Part shown: piece by piece, positions 53,736 to 61,745 of the stretch
How the letters are laid out: each line of letters opens with the position of its first letter
Position numbering within the stretch: position 1 is the first letter of the stretch
Origin: CAG-411 sp050875145
GTDB lineage: Bacteria > Bacillota > Clostridia > Lachnospirales > Lachnospiraceae
Direction: 5' to 3'
NCBI GenBank assembly: GCA_050875145.1
Contig: JBNMLH010000003.1
Span: 62,001 to 126,000 of the forward strand
DNA: 64,000 nt
Made by a program: the position numbers and the translations under genes
Notes under the pieces: model-generated
Database searches by the model: none
What the model was told of the DNA's origin: nothing
What the model saw: only the letters and a program-made list of their open reading frames with translations

Positions 53736-55625
53736 TTACTCTGCAACATAAGGCATACCTGCATAATTACAAACACCTTTTGCAATTTCAACTCCTGTTT
53801 CGTCCCAAAACTTTTTACTTCCAACCATAGTTTTCGCTTCGCGCAAGTTTGTCATAAATGCACATTCAACCAATATACTTGCTTCTGCCCCTGTCATTCT
53901 AGTATTACATAATGCCAAAATCTGAGATTTTGTTCCTCTGTTTACCTGTCTGGTTCCCTTTGCCATTTGTGATAAAACAGATTTCGCCAATCCCTTAGAA
54001 GATTTTCCAAAATACTTACTATGATAATATACCTCTACACCATTGGCACTATTAAAGCTCATGCCATTTCCTGCTGCATTAAAATGTACACTGATTGAGT
54101 ATTTTGATTTAAAATTTTTGATAGAACGTTGTCTTGCACTCAGAGAAATATCCGCAGAACCAAAGGCGCAACGATTTACTTTAAACCCTAAACGCTCCAG
54201 TTCATTTGCTAACTTCTTTCCTACACCTACATTTGCCTGATGTTCTTTAATCGATTGTCCTTTTCTTATATCTACTTTTCCATCTCCATTAAAGTCAATA
54301 TTACATGGCATCTTTGGTGTTCTCTTTCCAGGAGTGTTCGCTCCATGTCCACAATCTACCGTAATACGGACAGGCGTTACCCCTACATAAATACAGACCT
54401 TTCCACTTCCATACTGTGTAATAAAGTTGACACCTTTTTTCTTCTTTAAAACTACAATTACATTTTTTCCAGACTGTTTAATACGAAAGGATGTCGTATA
54501 TTTTGTTGTTGTCAGTTTTCTTACTGCATTTTTTTCTACGGTAACATTTTTGAGTGTTATCTTTATTTGTGTAGCAGAGGATTTCACTTGAAATTTAGGT
54601 GTTTTTTTACAAGTAAGGATAATAGCATCCCTTTTTGATTGTTTGCTAATCTTTACATTTTTCACATAATTCTTAGACTTGTCAATCGTATTACTTATCA
54701 ATCCACTTACCGTTATCTTTTTGGCAGAACGATCAATTTCAACGGCATTTGCTCCCAGATTCAAAAATAAAAACTCCGCTGGCACCATCAAATACTCTTG
54801 TTCATTGTATTTCACAGCCTTTACAGAAGTATCCATTTTCTTCTCTACTCCGTTTACTACAGCAATACTGCTGTTTGTTGCAACTTCAACTATATTGCTG
54901 CCATACTTCACCGCAATACCGCTTCCAGATGCTGTTACAACTGCATTAACCATTTCATTTGCAACCACTTGTTCTAATGGCAATAACATAATCCCATCCA
55001 ATTCAATTCCTGGCATAGAATCTTTTAAGGATACCACTTTTCCGTCTATACTTAAGGTCTGGATAGAATCTCCATTATAATATTTTTCTTCTCCATCGCA
55101 CGTATATATCAATGGTGACTGTAACCAGGCATTCCATGTTCCATCACTTATCTGCTCTAACTGAACTGTATAATGTATCTGTTCTAATATAAAACTCATT
55201 GGAACATAAATTTCTTCCTTGTTTTCATTCTTGTTCACAAAGGGTTCCACATTTAGTGCATATTGTTTTTCATTTACAATTGCTGTTTTCGAACCTATCT
55301 GTAATTGAATGGTATTGTCATATTTTTGTAATATAATTTTTTCATTATTCGCCATCTGAACCTTCATACCAAGGACATTTTCCAAAAATGAACAAGAAAC
55401 CATACATTCATCTTTATGCATAATTCCCTGCTTTTCTTCCCCCTCCTGCAATACACCATCTATGTATATAGAAACGTCAGGGACCTCAATTTGTGTCACT
55501 TCTCCCTTTTCTTCAACCGTCAACGTTTTTGCTGAAACATATTGTTCTGGTATCAACGGTGTAAATGCCATAATTACAGCCATTGCAGTTCCTATCATCT
55601 TTCTGTATTTCATGCTATACCTCAT
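53736..55625 (-). CDS. N-acetylmuramoyl-L-alanine amidase with stalk domains
   Basis: 629 residues: signal peptide (about 1-32), copper-amine-oxidase-like stalk region (about 45-310), a beta-rich AMIN-like stretch (320-415), then an Amidase_3 domain (420-629). Zinc/catalytic residues are H427 (DCGHG), E461, H514 (SVHFN) and E588 (LVECAF). An acidic DFNGDGKVD loop (444-452) resembling a dockerin/EF-hand calcium loop is inserted near the first zinc ligand. Cleaves the amide between MurNAc and peptide stem in the wall. Both ATG 55625 and 55613 are possible starts. Likely exported. Confidence 0.9.
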   Translation of the reverse strand: MRYSMKYRKMIGTAMAVIMAFTPLIPEQYVSAKTLTVEEKGEVTQIEVPDVSIYIDGVLQEGEEKQGIMHKDECMVSCSFLENVLGMKVQMANNEKIILQKYDNTIQLQIGSKTAIVNEKQYALNVEPFVNKNENKEEIYVPMSFILEQIHYTVQLEQISDGTWNAWLQSPLIYTCDGEEKYYNGDSIQTLSIDGKVVSLKDSMPGIELDGIMLLPLEQVVANEMVNAVVTASGSGIAVKYGSNIVEVATNSSIAVVNGVEKKMDTSVKAVKYNEQEYLMVPAEFLFLNLGANAVEIDRSAKKITVSGLISNTIDKSKNYVKNVKISKQSKRDAIILTCKKTPKFQVKSSATQIKITLKNVTVEKNAVRKLTTTKYTTSFRIKQSGKNVIVVLKKKKGVNFITQYGSGKVCIYVGVTPVRITVDCGHGANTPGKRTPKMPCNIDFNGDGKVDIRKGQSIKEHQANVGVGKKLANELERLGFKVNRCAFGSADISLSARQRSIKNFKSKYSISVHFNAAGNGMSFNSANGVEVYYHSKYFGKSSKGLAKSVLSQMAKGTRQVNRGTKSQILALCNTRMTGAEASILVECAFMTNLREAKTMVGSKKFWDETGVEIAKGVCNYAGMPYVAE

Positions 55626-55676
55626 TTCTTATCCTTCGTAAACTAATTTTTACCTGATAAAATATGATAACTAAGT

Positions 55677-56873
55677 TTACCCTTCTCTTTTTTGCCACTG
55701 CTCATGCAAAGGTTTACGAACTTTTTTTCTGGTAATTTCCACCAGATTTAATTTTGTCATATCTACAAACGACGTCTTAATGGAATCTTTTTTAAGTTCC
55801 ATACATAAAGTAGAAATCAAAATCTCCTTTGCACTCTTCTCTTTCATATCAATAAAATCCACCACTATAATTCCAGATAAATTTCTCAGTCTAAGTTGTT
55901 TTGCAATTTCCCTTGCTGCTTCACAATTTATTTTCAGAAAATGTTTTTCTACATCTTTTTTTCCTGAAACAGCCTTGCCAGTATTCACATCAATAACAGT
56001 AAGCGCCTCCGTTGGCTGAATTACCAAATATCCTCCCGATTTTAACCAAACCTTTTCCTGCAAAGCTTTTTTTAGTTTTGTTTCAATTCCATAAAGCATA
56101 CTCAACGTACAATTTTCTTTTTCATGAAATTGAAGCTTTGTCAAATCCAGCGGTTGTGTTTTCGAAAGATACTTCTTAATTGCTTCATAAATATCCCTTT
56201 CATCCGTAAGGATACTCTCTATATTCGCATCATATCCGTCTCGAATATCACAAAGATACCCGGCAGGTGCTTCATATATTTTAGAAAAACAAGTTTTGTG
56301 TATTCCCTGATGTATTATATTGTTATATTCTTCCATCATTACCATCAATTCCAGTCGTAACACATCCGTATCCGCATCTTTCGCATTGGTTCGTACAATA
56401 ATTCCAAAACTTCTATTTTTCCCAACTTCTTCTTTTACAAATGCTATTAAATCCTGTCGTACATTTTCATCTGTAATTTTTGAGGAAACACTAATTCGTG
56501 TATCCCCATGAGTCAATACCATGTATTTTCCTGTCAACTGCAACTTAGCAGTAACAGATGGATTTTTCGTTTTTATAGCATCTTTGGAAATCTGAACAAG
56601 TAATTCATCACCAATACAGACTTTTTCATTTGTCTTGGGTTTCAAAAAAACAGGTGTACTTTTTTCATTCAAAGAAAGATAACACATCTGCCCACCTTCA
56701 ATCTCAACAAATGCTGCATTTATGTTCTTTACAATATTTTTTACTTTCCCTGCATAAATATTTCCAAGCAAGGTTATATCCTGCGGCTCCACATTAATCT
56801 GTAATAATTCATTTTCCTTAAAGACAGTAGAAACAATTCTTCCATCCAGTCTGGTTATTACTAATTGTTGCAT
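55677..56873 (-). CDS. rng: Ribonuclease E/G family protein
   Basis: 398 residues: S1-type RNA-binding insert (about 37-115), RNase H-like and DNase I-like regions, with catalytic Asp295 (TVIDVNTGK) and Asp339 (IVVDFIDMK). Endoribonuclease for 5S/16S rRNA maturation and mRNA decay. It ends at the DMTKLNLVEITRKKVR stretch, without the Zn-link CPxC and small domain of E. coli RNase E/G, as in several Clostridia. GAGGAG precedes the ATG, three bases after the neighbour's stop. Part of the radical SAM / DUF2344 / rng set. rplU, which often follows, is absent. Confidence 0.92.
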   Translation of the reverse strand: MQQLVITRLDGRIVSTVFKENELLQINVEPQDITLLGNIYAGKVKNIVKNINAAFVEIEGGQMCYLSLNEKSTPVFLKPKTNEKVCIGDELLVQISKDAIKTKNPSVTAKLQLTGKYMVLTHGDTRISVSSKITDENVRQDLIAFVKEEVGKNRSFGIIVRTNAKDADTDVLRLELMVMMEEYNNIIHQGIHKTCFSKIYEAPAGYLCDIRDGYDANIESILTDERDIYEAIKKYLSKTQPLDLTKLQFHEKENCTLSMLYGIETKLKKALQEKVWLKSGGYLVIQPTEALTVIDVNTGKAVSGKKDVEKHFLKINCEAAREIAKQLRLRNLSGIIVVDFIDMKEKSAKEILISTLCMELKKDSIKTSFVDMTKLNLVEITRKKVRKPLHEQWQKREG

Positions 56874-56876
56874 ATT

Positions 56877-57677
56877 CTACTCCTCTATCACATGCCCAAA
56901 GCTATCCAAAGTTACTAACTTTCTATTTTTTATATATTCTTCTTTGTCTGCCTTTGGATTTGCATTGATATCTGCATATAATTCTAATCTGTGAAGCTGA
57001 TAAGCAAAAGGTTCATACGCAATTCCTGCAAACTTGCAAAAAGCTTCTATTACTAATTCTGGTTTAATGTTTATCACACTACCCGTCGTGAGCTGAAGGT
57101 ATATCTTCTTTCCATTTTCATATTCCTGTGCAACTGTATTTTCTACAGACCTTCCAATCTTCTCTGAGAATTCTTTTCCTGTATACGCTACCTGATAAAT
57201 ATATGGTTTTATATCAACCTCCCTTTCACTCTTTTTTGTTTTCTTTGTCATTATAATTTGCTTCTGTGTCAAAAAATCTGCAAAAAGTTGTTGATAATTA
57301 TCTGGGAATGCATATCCATCCTTAATAGACACTAAATAATCTGCCGCCGCAACAATTGACATTGCATTTTTACTATCTTCTTCCAATTCCACATAATTGG
57401 TCACCTGTATTTCATTATTCATTGTCTGATTCAAACGTTGCATAGCTTCTCTGGTAGAAAATGTCGTATTCATCTGCATATCCATATATTCTCCATCACT
57501 AGTAAGCCCTACTCCAAGTGGTGCAGCAAAGGAAATAAGCTGATGCGGATTAAATCCTTGCGAATAAGCTACATCAAGCCCACTCCTACGAATTGCCTTT
57601 TGAAAATATCGCATAACATCCAAATGCCCGATAAATTTCATAGAACCTGCTTTACTAAATTTAATTCTTACCTTCAA
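56877..57677 (-). CDS. TIGR03936/DUF2344 radical-SAM-associated protein
   Basis: 266 residues beginning MKVRIKFSKAGSMKFIGHLD, the conserved start of this family, then VMRYFQKAIRRSGLDVAYSQGFNPH. Start is TTG 57677, inside the end of the radical SAM gene, with GGGGGAGG nine bases before; no ATG fits. The family always occurs beside TIGR03960 radical SAM proteins and is thought to act with them. Function is unproven. Downstream is rng. Confidence 0.9.
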   Translation of the reverse strand: MKVRIKFSKAGSMKFIGHLDVMRYFQKAIRRSGLDVAYSQGFNPHQLISFAAPLGVGLTSDGEYMDMQMNTTFSTREAMQRLNQTMNNEIQVTNYVELEEDSKNAMSIVAAADYLVSIKDGYAFPDNYQQLFADFLTQKQIIMTKKTKKSEREVDIKPYIYQVAYTGKEFSEKIGRSVENTVAQEYENGKKIYLQLTTGSVINIKPELVIEAFCKFAGIAYEPFAYQLHRLELYADINANPKADKEEYIKNRKLVTLDSFGHVIEE

Positions 57678-59529
57678 AACATACACCTCCCCCAAAAATC
57701 ATAGCACCACAACCTGCACACTTTTGTCTACAATTTGGTGTTACTTTTTCCTGTTTTCCATTCTGATACTCTCTCCATAAAAATTTCTTTGATACTCCAA
57801 TATCAATAAAATCCCACGGAAACAGTTCTTCTTCTTCTCTTTCTCTTGCTGTATAAAATAACGGATCAATTCCATTTTTTTCAAACATTTTTATCCAGGT
57901 ATCATAGTGAAAATACTCAGACCAGGAATCAAACATACATCCTGCCTTATATACATCATAGATAACCTGACAAAGTTTTCGATCACCTCTTGCCAATACA
58001 CCCTCTAAAAGTGTAAGTTCTGCTTCATGCCAATTATACTTAATACTCTTTTGATTCAACTGTTCTTTCATCTTTCCGTTTAAAAATCTTTGTTTTTCCA
58101 AAAATTCTTCACTGGTACACATTCTTGTCCATTGAAACGGCGTAAACGGCTTCGGAACAAAGAAAGATGTACTTGACACAATGCTGACTTTTCCATTTCT
58201 CTGATCCTTTGGAATTGTATAATATTCTCTGGCAATCTTGTCCGAAAGAATTGCAATCCCTTCTATATCTTCTTCGGTCTCTGTTGGCAACCCAAGCATA
58301 AAATATAATTTAACACGATTCCAACCACTTTGAAACGCATCCATTGCTCCTTTTAAGATTACTTCTTCCGTCAACCCCTTATTAATAACATCGCGCAATC
58401 TCTGCGATCCTGCTTCCGGTGCAAATGTCAAGCTACTCTTTCTCACATCTTGTACTTTACTCATCACATCCAAGGCAAATGCATCAATTCTTAGTGATGG
58501 AAGTGAAATATTTACCCCTTTTGAGCGAAATTCATCAATCAAAAAATAAACCAGTTCCTGCAAGTCATTGTAATCACTGGAACTTAATGAACTAAGTGAT
58601 ATTTCTTCGTGCCCTGTATTATCTAACATCTTTCTAGCGGTATCTTTCAAAAACTGTATATCTCTTGGACGTATCGGACGATATAACATTCCCGCCTGAC
58701 AAAAACGACATCCTCTGATACAGCCTCTCTGAATTTCCAATACCACACGATCTTGTGTTGCCTTGATATATGGCACTAATGGTTTTTCCGGATAAAATGT
58801 ATTTGTCATATCCATCTGTACCTGTTTTTTTACTTTTTCTTTTGCATATGCATTAATTGGTTCAAAACTTTTTAAAGTTCCATCTTCCTTATACTCCGCC
58901 TTATAGAATTTAGGAATATACAATCCTTCTATTTCTGCCGCCGCACGCTCTAAGAAGTGTTCTCTCGTTCCTCCTGATGCTTTTACCTCCTTATATAAAT
59001 CCAGCATTTGGAAATATACGGTTTCTCCTTCTCCTATATAAAATATATCAAAAAAGTCCGCAATTGGTTCTGGATTATAGGAACAAGGACCTCCACCTAT
59101 TACAATTGGATCATCCTCGCCACGGTCTTTTGACCAAATCGGTATCTGTGACAAATCCAAAATCTGAAGAATGTTTGTATAACACATCTCATACTGCAAT
59201 GTAATCCCTAAAAAATCAAATTCCTTTATCGGGTCTTGTGATTCCAATGCAAAAAGAGGGATATTTTTCTCCCTCATAATCTGATCTAGATCCGGCCAAG
59301 GAGAATACACTCTCTCACAATAAGTATCCTCTCTTTGATTAAACATATCATACAAAATCTGTATCCCCAAATGCGACATTCCAATCTCATAAACATCTGG
59401 AAAACACATACAGAAACGAACATCAATTTTGTTTAAATCCTTCTCAACCATATTCACTTCGTTTCCAATATATCTCGCTGGTTTTTCCACTGTCAACAAA
59501 ACCTCATCTGGTAATGCCAGTTTTCTCAT
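57661..59529 (-). CDS. TIGR03960 family radical SAM protein
   Basis: 622 residues: an N-terminal B12-binding-like domain (RYIGNEVNMVEKDLNKIDVR onward, VIGGGPCSYNPEPIADF) and a radical SAM domain with the 4Fe-4S motif CIRGCRFCQAG near residue 270, plus a C-terminal Cys cluster (CRQKCAGCG). Reductive SAM cleavage is expected; the substrate is unknown. Found with DUF2344 and rng in many Firmicutes, which suggests a role in RNA or ribosome modification, but that is inference. SD GAGGTG precedes the ATG. It overlaps the downstream gene by 17 bases. Confidence 0.92.
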   Translation of the reverse strand: MRKLALPDEVLLTVEKPARYIGNEVNMVEKDLNKIDVRFCMCFPDVYEIGMSHLGIQILYDMFNQREDTYCERVYSPWPDLDQIMREKNIPLFALESQDPIKEFDFLGITLQYEMCYTNILQILDLSQIPIWSKDRGEDDPIVIGGGPCSYNPEPIADFFDIFYIGEGETVYFQMLDLYKEVKASGGTREHFLERAAAEIEGLYIPKFYKAEYKEDGTLKSFEPINAYAKEKVKKQVQMDMTNTFYPEKPLVPYIKATQDRVVLEIQRGCIRGCRFCQAGMLYRPIRPRDIQFLKDTARKMLDNTGHEEISLSSLSSSDYNDLQELVYFLIDEFRSKGVNISLPSLRIDAFALDVMSKVQDVRKSSLTFAPEAGSQRLRDVINKGLTEEVILKGAMDAFQSGWNRVKLYFMLGLPTETEEDIEGIAILSDKIAREYYTIPKDQRNGKVSIVSSTSFFVPKPFTPFQWTRMCTSEEFLEKQRFLNGKMKEQLNQKSIKYNWHEAELTLLEGVLARGDRKLCQVIYDVYKAGCMFDSWSEYFHYDTWIKMFEKNGIDPLFYTAREREEEELFPWDFIDIGVSKKFLWREYQNGKQEKVTPNCRQKCAGCGAMIFGGGVCFEGKN

Positions 59530-59543
59530 ATAAACACCTCATT

Positions 59544-59867
59544 TTACTTTTCTATTTGTATTGTCTCCACTTGCTTTTCTATCTCAACTGCAAGCTCATT
59601 TTCCTGAATCTTGCTGTGTATTTTATTATAATCAATTCCATAAAAACAATAATTTCCAAGCTTCATTGCTAAAAAAACACAAAATAATAAAATCGAAACT
59701 ACACAACGCATCAATAACGTTTTTCCACCCACTATACCAGTCGTGGGTATACTTTCCCATTCTTTCATCTCATTCTTTTGCGGCAAAACCTTATACTCCG
59801 GTCTGCCAAACTGTAACTTCTGTAAACATTCCTGTCGTATTAATGATATTTTTTCCTGTCGCTCCAT
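59544..59867 (-). CDS. Small membrane protein, unknown function
   Basis: 107 residues. An N-terminal basic/polar half (ERQEKISLIRQECLQKLQFG) precedes one membrane helix (about 49-68, LLMRCVVSILLFCVFLAMKL) and a Lys/Glu C-terminus (ELAVEIEKQVETIQIEK). ATG 59867 has AAAGGA at good spacing; the frame from 59912 is not favoured. A promoter lies upstream. It has no recognised domain. It is 14 bases from the radical SAM gene and may be its upstream co-transcribed partner. Confidence 0.65.
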   Translation of the reverse strand: MERQEKISLIRQECLQKLQFGRPEYKVLPQKNEMKEWESIPTTGIVGGKTLLMRCVVSILLFCVFLAMKLGNYCFYGIDYNKIHSKIQENELAVEIEKQVETIQIEK

Positions 59868-59923
59868 GCTTTGTCCTTTTTCTTTTTTATTACTATATGT
59901 CTTTCCAAACAAGATTATACCAT

Positions 59924-59950
59924 TTCGTAATTCTTGTCCTATACAGTCTA
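59924..59950 (-). promoter_or_regulatory. Extended -10 promoter, small membrane protein
   Basis: Minus-strand AGGACA (59950-59945), 15-base spacer, TGG-TATAAT (59929-59924). Confidence 0.45.
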
Positions 59951-60047
59951 CTGCACAATAATTATTTCCACAGCCACAGTATTATATGGTAACATACTGC
60001 TTTTTTTTATGCAAGCTTGCTTATACTTATATAAGTATACCTTTTTC

Positions 60048-60076
60048 TTGAATTTACCTATTTTATATGCTACTAT
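60048..60076 (+). promoter_or_regulatory. Probable promoter for the 60159 gene
   Basis: TTGAAT (60048-60053), 17-base spacer ending TGC, TACTAT (60071-60076). Moderate match. Confidence 0.4.
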
Positions 60077-60158
60077 TTTTGTATTGGTTCTGAATAATTT
60101 TCGGCTAACAAATCAAGGTAACTTAATTTTATAGCAAACATAGAAAGGATAATATTTT

Positions 60159-60713
60159 ATGGATAAAAAACAGCTAAATGCTACACCAACTAACAGTCAG
60201 GATTATCAACTGCTTGAAGAAACGAAGAAATTACGAACAGCCAAAAGCACATTATATGTTTCCAAAAAGGACCGTTGGGAAGATGCTTCTTCTACCGCCT
60301 ACATCTTTTCACTTTTTGGAATTATTGGTGATATTTTGACTTTATTGTCTTTACTGGGAATTGTATCACTTCCATTTGCCAGTTCATTATTATCCCAGAT
60401 TTTTATGCTAATACTATTCACTGTATTCTTAATTATAGGTATTAACTCCTGGAGGAAAGCTACTATTTTAAAATCTGAAATTGGTGAAGAAGAGGATACT
60501 ACTGAACAAGTTAATTCCTGGTTAGAAACACAAATTCCTAAAAACGTTTTAGACGAAATATCAGATTCTTCCGTTTCTGAAGAAATAGACTATTTTAACA
60601 AATTAAATTATTTAAAAGAACAATTACAACACCAATTTCCAAATATTGATATCGACTATTTAGATGCACTTGCAGATGCTTATCTGACAAAGTTGCTAGA
60701 TACAATTGAGTAA
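60159..60713 (+). CDS. Membrane protein of unknown function
   Basis: 184 residues. A polar N-terminus (about 1-48) leads into two membrane helices (about 50-72, IFSLFGIIGDILTLLSLLGI, and 78-94) and an acidic helical C-terminal domain (EIDYFNKLNYLKEQLQHQF, LDALADAYLTKLLDTIE). SD AAAGGA precedes the ATG. It stands alone on the plus strand between minus-strand neighbours, with a shared terminator after it. I do not recognise a family. Confidence 0.7.
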   Translation: MDKKQLNATPTNSQDYQLLEETKKLRTAKSTLYVSKKDRWEDASSTAYIFSLFGIIGDILTLLSLLGIVSLPFASSLLSQIFMLILFTVFLIIGINSWRKATILKSEIGEEEDTTEQVNSWLETQIPKNVLDEISDSSVSEEIDYFNKLNYLKEQLQHQFPNIDIDYLDALADAYLTKLLDTIE

Positions 60714-60735
60714 ATAAAATCCTTGTATGAACAGG

Positions 60736-60786
60736 CTAAAATGGAATGCGCTTACCATTTACAGTTGGTAAAAGCATTCCATTTTT
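60736..60786. terminator. Bidirectional terminator with nested stem
   Basis: A 12-bp perfect stem (60738-60749 with 60774-60785) contains a second stem TTACCA/TGGTAA (60752-60757 with 60766-60771), with A-run and T-run sides. It separates the convergent genes at 60713 and 60790. Confidence 0.8.
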
Positions 60787-60789
60787 CAT

Positions 60790-61437
60790 TTAACCATTTA
60801 TTATATCCTCTTGTAATTGTCTCAATTCTTCCGCTCTTAAATATAAATAACGCAAATGTCGTCCAAAATCCCCTTCATCACCACATAAATTTAAGAACCG
60901 TTTTCCATTTTCCTTTTCATCTCCAATCAAAGGAATCAACGAAAATTCTTCTGCGTCTAAAGCTCTTGATACAATTTCCATTTCTTGTAATAATTCTCTT
61001 TTATAATCCGATATTTCTTTTCTTAACACTGTAATCTTTGCTTTCTTTGCTTCCACAGAATCTGTTTTTTTATACTTCACTACATCAACCACCTGGTCTT
61101 GTTCTTCAAAAGGAAATACCATCAAAAAAGGCTGTTTTATTTTTATAACCGGAAAGCAAGGGACTTCTATTTCTTTTTCCCCACAATATCGAAATACTTC
61201 TATGTCTTCTACGGGATTTGAAATCACAGTTCCATCTAAATAATATATGCCACTTTCGTGTTTTAATATCTGGTTTTCTTTTTCTAAAAAGCGAAACCCT
61301 ATAATATAACAGTCTTCCTGACATTTATTTTTTTTCAATGCCTCATAAACTGCATAGTCTATATTCCATTCATCTACCTCTTGAATATCGTCTATAACAA
61401 CAAAACCCATATTAATGTATTGAATATAATTCGCCAT
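60790..61437 (-). CDS. Protein of unknown function
   Basis: 215 residues, no membrane segment. The first 100 are mixed alpha/beta (YIQYINMGFVVIDDIQEVDE, FRYCGEKEIEVPCFPVIKI), and the C-terminus is a Lys/Glu/Arg helical region (about 125-213, KAKITVLRKEISDYKREL). Cys residues are scattered, with no metal motif. SD GGGAGG is seven bases before the ATG. A TATAAT sits just upstream at 61454-61459, without a good -35. I do not recognise it. Confidence 0.65.
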   Translation of the reverse strand: MANYIQYINMGFVVIDDIQEVDEWNIDYAVYEALKKNKCQEDCYIIGFRFLEKENQILKHESGIYYLDGTVISNPVEDIEVFRYCGEKEIEVPCFPVIKIKQPFLMVFPFEEQDQVVDVVKYKKTDSVEAKKAKITVLRKEISDYKRELLQEMEIVSRALDAEEFSLIPLIGDEKENGKRFLNLCGDEGDFGRHLRYLYLRAEELRQLQEDIING

Positions 61438-61491
61438 TTATTTCTCCTCCCCCATTATACTACAAACGTTCTTATGTTATTTCTATGTATG

Positions 61492-61695
61492 TCACATTTC
61501 CAAGCATACTCTAAACTTGCTCTTTATTTTTATAAACGATAAGAAACTCATCTTGCCAGTTTTAATAGTTTCACAGTAGTCACCAAAGTCCCCTGCAAAT
61601 GTGAACTTTCGTTCGTTACTCGCATAAATGAGAAAAAGACCAGAATTTTTCTGATCTTTTCCTTTTTGAGCGAGGCATAACCTCGTATTTTTCAT
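61492..61695 (-). repeat. Possible interspersed intergenic element with terminator
   Basis: This 200-base segment is open in more than one minus-strand frame. Translation in one frame gives ASNERKFTFAGDFGDY and in another TNESSHLQGTLVTTVKLLK, which I recall as common short 'hypothetical' sequences from intergenic elements in Clostridia; I could not verify this. It contains small hairpins (CGAGG/CCTCG, and GATCAGAA/TTCTGGTC). I therefore do not call the 67-codon frame a gene. Confidence 0.4.
61633..61660 (-). terminator. Terminator after the DUF5050-like gene
   Basis: GACCAGAA (61638-61645) pairs with TTCTGATC (61649-61656) with a three-base loop; the minus-strand tail is TTTTTCTC. Confidence 0.75.
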
Positions 61696-61745
61696 AATAC
61701 AACTTTCTTTGTAACAATATCTGTAAGATTATTGCTAATTATGTA

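Noticed and set aside
61492..61695. A 67-codon gene on the minus strand
   Set aside because: It contains a transcription terminator, has no SD and lies in a probable repeat.
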